Shown: one piece after another, positions 60,966 to 64,000 of the stretch
How positions within the stretch are numbered: position 1 is the first letter of the stretch
Layout of the letters: the number at the start of each line of letters is the position of its first letter
Source of the DNA: a virus
Direction: 5' to 3' (one strand)
Length of the DNA: 64,000 nucleotides
Virus record (IMG/VR): IMGVR_UViG_3300012005_000004
Span: 1-64,000 of that record
Made by a program: the position numbers and the translations under genes
Notes under the pieces: model-generated
Databases searched by the model: none
Told to the model about the DNA's origin: nothing
What the model saw: the letters and a program-made list of their open reading frames with translations, nothing else

Positions 60966-60994
60966 TTTACAAACTCAAAAAGTTAGTTTATAAT
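60966..60994 (+). promoter_or_regulatory. Promoter of the Ro60 gene, -35 TTTACA / -10 TATAAT
   Basis: TTTACA (60966-60971), 17-nt spacer, TATAAT (60989-60994). The roughly 80-nt leader holds a small hairpin GATCC-ATTGAA-GGATC before an AAAGG ribosome site. Confidence 0.85.
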
Positions 60995-61080
60995 TCTCCT
61001 TCACGCTTAAGCTAGTGTGTTGAATAGTGGCGCTGATCCATTGAAGGATCACAATTCCCTAACTGAAAGGTAATAAAAAC

Positions 61081-62517
61081 ATGAAGACCAACGCAAAGGC
61101 AGTAAACAACCGTCGCACCGAAGGTGGTGCACGTGCATCGGCGATCACGCCGGAACAAGAGCTGCGCCGTCAAGTAATGGCACTGATGCTGTGGGAAAAT
61201 GGCGGACAGACAGAAAAGAATGTCGCATCGCTGATCCCGAAGTGTCGGCCAGAGTTCGTGGCCGCGTGCGCGTTCGAAGCTCGCACGAAGATGAAGCTGC
61301 GCCACGTTCCGCTGTTCATCGCGCGCGAGATGGCTCGGCACCCAGAGCACAAGTCCCTGGTGGGTAAGTTGCTGCCTGACCTGATCAACCGTGCCGATGA
61401 GATCAATGAGTTCATGGCGATCTACTGGAAGAACGGTAAGACCCCGATCTCGGCGCAAGTCAAGAAGGGTTTGGCCGCAGCTTTCAAGAAGTTCGGTCCG
61501 TATGCGCTGGCGAAGTACAATAAGACCGACATGGCCATCAAGATGCGTGATGTGATGTTCTTGACTCACGCTAAGCCTGCCGATGCTCCTGGTGACAAGT
61601 ACACCAAGGAAGTTCGTAAGGCTGAACGTGCTGGACAAAAGGCTCGTCAGCTGACCAAGGGCGAAAAGCTGTTCTCGGACTTGATCAATGACAAGCTGGA
61701 AACTCCTGACACATGGGAAACCAACCTGTCGGCTGGTGCAGACAAGAAGGAAACGTTTGAACGATTGATGTCTGAAAACAAGCTGGGTGCATTGGCATTC
61801 ATTCGTAACCTGCGGAACATGGTTCAGGCTGGTGTGAGCCGGCAGGCTATGAAGGAGTACGGAGCCAAGGTAAACTTGGAATACGTGCTGCCGTTCCGGT
61901 TCTTGTCAGCAGCTCGTCAAGTTCCAGGAATGGAAGACCTGTTGGAGCCGATGATGTTGCGTTGCCTGGAAGGTCAACCGAAGCTGCCGGGTAAGACCGT
62001 GCTGATTCTCGACACTTCTGGTTCGATGCACGCCGGAATCTCGGGCAAGTCTGACCTGACTCGTTTGGACACGGCCGCAGCGCTGGCGATCTTGGTTCGT
62101 GAAATTTGCGAAGATGTCGTCATCTACTGTACCGCAGGTTCGGATGGAGCACGTCGTCACGCTACCATGCAGATCCCAGCACGTCGTGGATTTGCGCTGG
62201 CGGATTACATCCGTAGCAATGAAGTTCAAGGCAAGATCGGTGGTGGCGGTATCTTCTTGAAGCAGTGCCTGGACTTCGTGGAAATGAACGAAAAGACGGC
62301 AGACCGCGTGATCACGTTGACCGACGAGATCGACTGCGATGACAAGGCGTCTCCGGAGGGAGCTTCGACTTTCGGTGAGAACAACTACATCATCAACGTC
62401 GCTACGCAGGCTAACGGTATCGCGTACTCGAAGTTCACGCACATCAACGGTTGGAGCGAAGCTGTAATCGACTTCATCCGCGTGCTTGAAGAAGACCAAG
62501 CGGCTGAATTGCAGTAA
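61081..62517 (+). CDS. rsr: Ro60/TROVE-domain RNA-binding protein
   Basis: 478 aa. The N-terminal TROVE HEAT-repeat ring (about 20-300) shows TPEQELRRQVMALMLWE, FEARTKMKLRHVPLFIAREM and FIRNLRNMVQAGVSRQAM. The C-terminal VWA domain has an intact metal site LDTSGSMHAG (from Asp311) and GGGGIFLKQCLDF. Bacterial Ro60 (Rsr) binds Y RNAs and misfolded RNAs and in some species works with the exonuclease PNPase. Codons are CTG-rich and host-like, unlike the adjoining genes, which suggests late acquisition or high expression. Tandem tRNA-like RNAs follow directly. Confidence 0.92.
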   Translation: MKTNAKAVNNRRTEGGARASAITPEQELRRQVMALMLWENGGQTEKNVASLIPKCRPEFVAACAFEARTKMKLRHVPLFIAREMARHPEHKSLVGKLLPDLINRADEINEFMAIYWKNGKTPISAQVKKGLAAAFKKFGPYALAKYNKTDMAIKMRDVMFLTHAKPADAPGDKYTKEVRKAERAGQKARQLTKGEKLFSDLINDKLETPDTWETNLSAGADKKETFERLMSENKLGALAFIRNLRNMVQAGVSRQAMKEYGAKVNLEYVLPFRFLSAARQVPGMEDLLEPMMLRCLEGQPKLPGKTVLILDTSGSMHAGISGKSDLTRLDTAAALAILVREICEDVVIYCTAGSDGARRHATMQIPARRGFALADYIRSNEVQGKIGGGGIFLKQCLDFVEMNEKTADRVITLTDEIDCDDKASPEGASTFGENNYIINVATQANGIAYSKFTHINGWSEAVIDFIRVLEEDQAAELQ

Positions 62518-62523
62518 TGTTTT

Positions 62524-62600
62524 ACGCATGGCACATGCGTACAAGTCCCCTGGATAAGAGATGGAATGTGCTAACAGAGGTCGGTTTACCATTCACCTCT
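62524..62600 (+). other. Two hairpins between Ro60 and the tRNA-like RNA
   Basis: ACGCATG-GCA-CATGCGT (62524-62540) is a perfect 7-bp hairpin right after the stop codon. AGAGGT...ACCTCT (62576-62600) closes a second one that ends 1 nt before the acceptor stem of the RNA at 62602. Neither has a U-tract, so transcription likely continues from Ro60 into the RNA. Confidence 0.5.
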
Positions 62601-62601
62601 T

Positions 62602-62735
62602 GGATGTGTAGCTCAGGTTGGTAGAGCGTCTAGTAGGAAAGCCCGGACGTTGATCCCATGTGGAAGCGCATGGAGTAGTCGCGGTGTAGCAAGTACAAAT
62701 GAAGGTCGCAGGTTCGACGCCTGCCACATCCGCCA
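62602..62735 (+). ncRNA. Y-RNA-like RNA with a tRNA body (YrlA-type candidate)
   Basis: 134 nt. A perfect 7-bp acceptor (GGATGTG/CACATCC), a standard D arm (GCTC-AGGTTGGTA-GAGC), a standard T arm (GCAGG-TTCGACG-CCTGC) and an encoded CCA (62733-62735) are all present. The anticodon arm is missing. In its place about 75 nt fold into an extended hairpin, CCATGTG-GAAG-CGCATGG (62656-62673), on a lower stem CCGGAC/GTC-G-CGG separated by an internal loop. Bacterial YrlA Y RNAs combine a tRNA-like module with a Ro-binding stem and are encoded beside rsr, as here. An inserted intron in a real tRNA is the alternative, but no anticodon stem can be rebuilt. Confidence 0.7.
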
Positions 62736-62737
62736 AA

Positions 62738-62977
62738 ATGAAACGAATTAGCACTTTATTGTTGAATCGAGTAATTGATAGCGTTCACCATCGAGCTTTT
62801 CGAGGGTATCCTACCTATTATGAAGAAATAAAGATCTTAGAGCTCCTAAAGGATGCACGTGAACTTATGAACAAGCATGATAAAGATAGAAGTAAAGTTG
62901 ATTTAATCGCTCACGTTGTTCTAATCGGTGTTCTAGCTTTATCCGGTGTTATTGTAACCTACTCACTATTTCGCTAA
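62738..62977 (+). CDS. Small membrane protein, 79 aa
   Basis: Start at ATG 62738, 2 nt after the tRNA-like RNA; the longer frame lies inside that RNA. Basic N-terminus, then one C-terminal membrane helix (LIAHVVLIGVLALSGVIVTY). No family recognised. Confidence 0.6.
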   Translation: MKRISTLLLNRVIDSVHHRAFRGYPTYYEEIKILELLKDARELMNKHDKDRSKVDLIAHVVLIGVLALSGVIVTYSLFR

Positions 62978-63213
62978 TGATGACCGATAAAGATATTCAA
63001 TTCTTGAAAGAGCAGGTAAAGAATGGTGAGAACGTGTGTTATATCGATGATGACGGTAAGCGTCTTTTAGTATCCTCTGTGAATCTAAACTGGGTAGAAT
63101 TCCCAGATGAACCAGATCTAAAAGAACCAGCCGCCATGCTAGTTGGTAGCGTTCCTGTAGCTTTATTGAACGTTGAGCTGAGTTCTTTCATGAAATTGGT
63201 ACCTCTAAAATAA
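62977..63213 (+). CDS. Hypothetical protein, 78 aa
   Basis: Overlaps the previous stop by one base (TAATG). Acidic, beta-rich: NGENVCYIDDDGKRLLVSSV. No family recognised. Confidence 0.6.
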   Translation: MMTDKDIQFLKEQVKNGENVCYIDDDGKRLLVSSVNLNWVEFPDEPDLKEPAAMLVGSVPVALLNVELSSFMKLVPLK

Positions 63214-63226
63214 TTTCATAAAGTAG

Positions 63227-63255
63227 TTTACTTTTCTAGAAAGACAAGATATAAT
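63227..63255 (+). promoter_or_regulatory. Promoter of the structured-RNA cluster, -35 TTTACT / -10 TATAAT
   Basis: TTTACT (63227-63232), 17-nt spacer, TATAAT (63250-63255). Transcription would start near 63262, a few bases before the long hairpin at 63270. No coding start with a ribosome site follows for over 300 nt. Confidence 0.85.
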
Positions 63256-63269
63256 ACTTCCATAGCATA

Positions 63270-63344
63270 AATTCTTAAGTAAGAGCGATCTTAGTAGAGA
63301 TACACTGTTAACATTAGCAGTACTAAGGCTCTTACTTAAGAATT
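63270..63344 (+). ncRNA. Long hairpin RNA at the start of the cluster transcript
   Basis: Arms 63270-63286 and 63328-63344 form a perfect 17-bp stem (AATTCTTAAGTAAGAGC and its complement). A 3-nt bulge GAT follows, then a 7-bp stem CTTAGTA/TACTAAG and an apical hairpin CTGTTA...TAGCAG. Paired ends plus a bulged upper stem recall Y-RNA architecture. An RNase III processing stem for the downstream RNAs is the other option. No coding potential is seen. Confidence 0.6.
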
Positions 63345-63409
63345 CAGGTGGCGTAGATAACGGTTACTTCACTTCCAAAGAAACCAACCGTTCTCGCTTA
63401 GTTCCCCTG
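63345..63409 (+). ncRNA. Second imperfect hairpin RNA segment
   Basis: CAGG...CCTG closes the ends. Inside, AACGGTT pairs with AACCGTT over a 20-nt loop holding CTTCCAA, which resembles a tRNA-Gly(UCC) anticodon loop. AACGGTTA resembles a D loop, but no T arm can be found. It may be a decayed tRNA or a third Ro-related RNA. Confidence 0.35.
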
Positions 63410-63415
63410 TAATAT

Positions 63416-63495
63416 GGTTCCGTAGCTCAATGTTAGAGCGCCTGGTCCCTTTGCGGACAGGAGATAGTGGAGTTCAAATCTCTCTCGGATCCACC
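63416..63495 (+). tRNA. tRNA-like RNA with abnormal anticodon arm
   Basis: Acceptor GGTTCCG/CGGATCC has a T-T mismatch at pair 3. The D arm GCTC-AATGTTA-GAGC is regular, but the D loop lacks the GG pair. The T arm GGAG-TTCAAAT-CTCT has 4 pairs. The anticodon arm is 21 nt rather than 17: CCTG-G-TCC / GGACAGG with a bulged G and a 6-nt loop CTTTGC, so no proper anticodon can be assigned. The 3' end is ACCT, without a full CCA. Possibly a decayed tRNA or a mimic. Confidence 0.5.
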
Positions 63496-63603
63496 TAAAT
63501 TTGTAATTTTTGTGAAGTCTTATAAATAAACCTGTTATGAAAAACTTTGTTTCCTTACTGTCGCTTAGTTATTGGTCATTGTCCTACCTTGGACAAGGCC
63601 TTG

Positions 63604-63786
63604 ATGTACCGACTGAAGGATGGGATTTGTAGGAACCCACAAAGATTCAGCAGGTTTATCAAGGCTCCGCAAGGGGCCTTAATTGTTTCTGGAGATAGAA
63701 AATGGATTGTGATCATGGATATCTTCTGGGCAATGGTTTGGGTGTTGTGGATAGCGATGATAGCTTCGCTGATCAGCACTGATTAA
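63604..63786 (+). CDS. Possible small membrane protein, 60 aa
   Basis: The ATG at 63604 has CAAGG about 8 nt before it. The frame opens earlier with a TTG (63547), but without a ribosome site. Basic N-terminus, C-terminal hydrophobic helix (MDIFWAMVWVLWIAMIASLI). It lies between two tRNA-like RNAs. Tentative. Confidence 0.45.
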   Translation: MYRLKDGICRNPQRFSRFIKAPQGALIVSGDRKWIVIMDIFWAMVWVLWIAMIASLISTD

Positions 63787-63791
63787 AATAT

Positions 63792-63874
63792 CTTCGACTG
63801 GCTAATACAAACTGGCACAGTTAGCGTCCTCAAAAGTCGCGCCTCTATCGGTTCGAATCCGATGTCGAAGACCA
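63792..63874 (+). tRNA. tRNA-like RNA with anticodon CAA (Leu-type), atypical D arm
   Basis: Acceptor CTTCGAC/GTCGAAG is perfect, the T arm ATCGG-TTCGAAT-CCGAT is perfect, and ACCA is encoded. The anticodon arm GCGTC-CTCAAAA-GTCGC contains one T-T mismatch; the anticodon would be CAA. The D region is enlarged: a 15-nt D loop, or alternatively a competing GCTA/TAGC plus ACTG/CAGT fold. The variable loop is only 6 nt, although real tRNA-Leu is a long-variable-arm type. Confidence 0.6.
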
Positions 63875-63885
63875 AAGTAGTATAT

Positions 63886-63976
63886 GGATCTCGCAAGTAA
63901 GGATGGGTGGTCCCGTCAGCCGGCTGTAACCCGGTTCCTATTAGGCAAGGCGTTCAACTCGACCCGAGATCCACCA
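63886..63976 (+). tRNA. tRNA-Tyr(GTA)-like RNA with atypical D and T arms
   Basis: Acceptor GGATCTC/GAGATCC is perfect and CCA is encoded. The anticodon arm GCCGG-CTGTAAC-CCGGT gives GTA, and a long-type variable arm (CCT-ATT-AGG) fits tRNA-Tyr. The D arm is replaced by a 6-bp hairpin with a TGGT tetraloop (63902-63917), and nine bases lie between it and the acceptor. The T stem GGCG/CG-A-CC has a bulged A. Function in translation is doubtful. Confidence 0.6.
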
Positions 63977-64000
63977 AAATGTATCAGTAGACCCTTAAGG

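Noticed and set aside
62602-62735. Group I or other self-splicing intron in a tRNA
   Set aside because: The insert of about 60 nt is far too short for a group I intron and no anticodon stem can be rebuilt from the flanks.
63538-63633. 31-codon open frame beginning MKNFVSLLSLSYW between tRNA-like RNAs
   Set aside because: No ribosome site, and it overlaps the better membrane-protein frame at 63604.

Overview
The window reads as accessory and early-gene territory of a large tailed bacteriophage, probably a jumbo phage of a Gram-negative host. The reasons are more than 100 tightly packed genes, many under 100 codons and joined by ATGA or TAATG overlaps; a phage RIIA/RIIB pair; phage-type DNA ligase, dihydrofolate reductase, DinG-like helicase and nucleotide-metabolism genes; tRNA-like genes; and no ribosomal or housekeeping operons. 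No capsid, terminase, portal or tail assembly gene is visible. Almost all genes lie on the + strand, with short minus-strand islands at 2.3-4.2, 33.7-35.0, 38.6-42.0 and 59.0-60.4 kb. Seventeen promoters share a -35 close to TTTACA (or TGTACT/TATACA), a spacer of exactly 17 nt and a -10 close to TATAAT.

Layout. 0-10 kb: tail end of a GGDEF protein, many small unknown genes, a minus-strand block (SAM-decarboxylase-like, GT-B glycosyltransferase) and two secreted proteins. 10-19 kb: DNA ligase, a J-domain/degenerate-kinase protein beside a VWA protein, a PurA-family enzyme and a metallophosphoesterase. 19-27 kb: a tellurite-type (Ter) stress set with DUF475/TerC-like membrane protein, TelA, TerD and a VWA protein. 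28-32 kb: a 2H phosphoesterase resembling anti-CBASS Acb1, a HAD nucleotidase, a fused CoaE-CoaD coenzyme A enzyme and DHFR. 32-35 kb: four tandem paralogues, then two opposing paralogues. 35-42 kb: helicase, a twin-GH16 polysaccharidase, a PAS protein and a small holin-like protein. 42-51 kb: a phage PrkA(YeaG)-YeaH-SpoVR(YcgB) stress operon with inserted HD and SLOG-like genes, then an amidinotransferase. 51-56 kb: RIIA, a lone receiver domain, and RIIB carrying a C-terminal acyl-carrier-protein domain. 56-60 kb: HNH nuclease, PAS-PAS-GGDEF-EAL protein, ParB-like protein. 61-64 kb: a Ro60/TROVE protein followed by a run of unusual tRNA-like and hairpin RNAs.

The strongest candidates for a new system are: (1) the Ro60 gene followed at once by a 134-nt RNA with a tRNA body whose anticodon arm is replaced by a long hairpin domain, a YrlA-type Y RNA candidate, and then four or five more structured RNAs; (2) RIIB fused to an acyl carrier protein, in a phage that also encodes the last two steps of CoA synthesis, CoA being the donor of the ACP prosthetic group. 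Four separate VWA/MIDAS proteins, three with their usual stress-system partners, suggest heavy investment in chaperone-like or stress-response machinery. Functions are assigned by reading motifs, not by database search.
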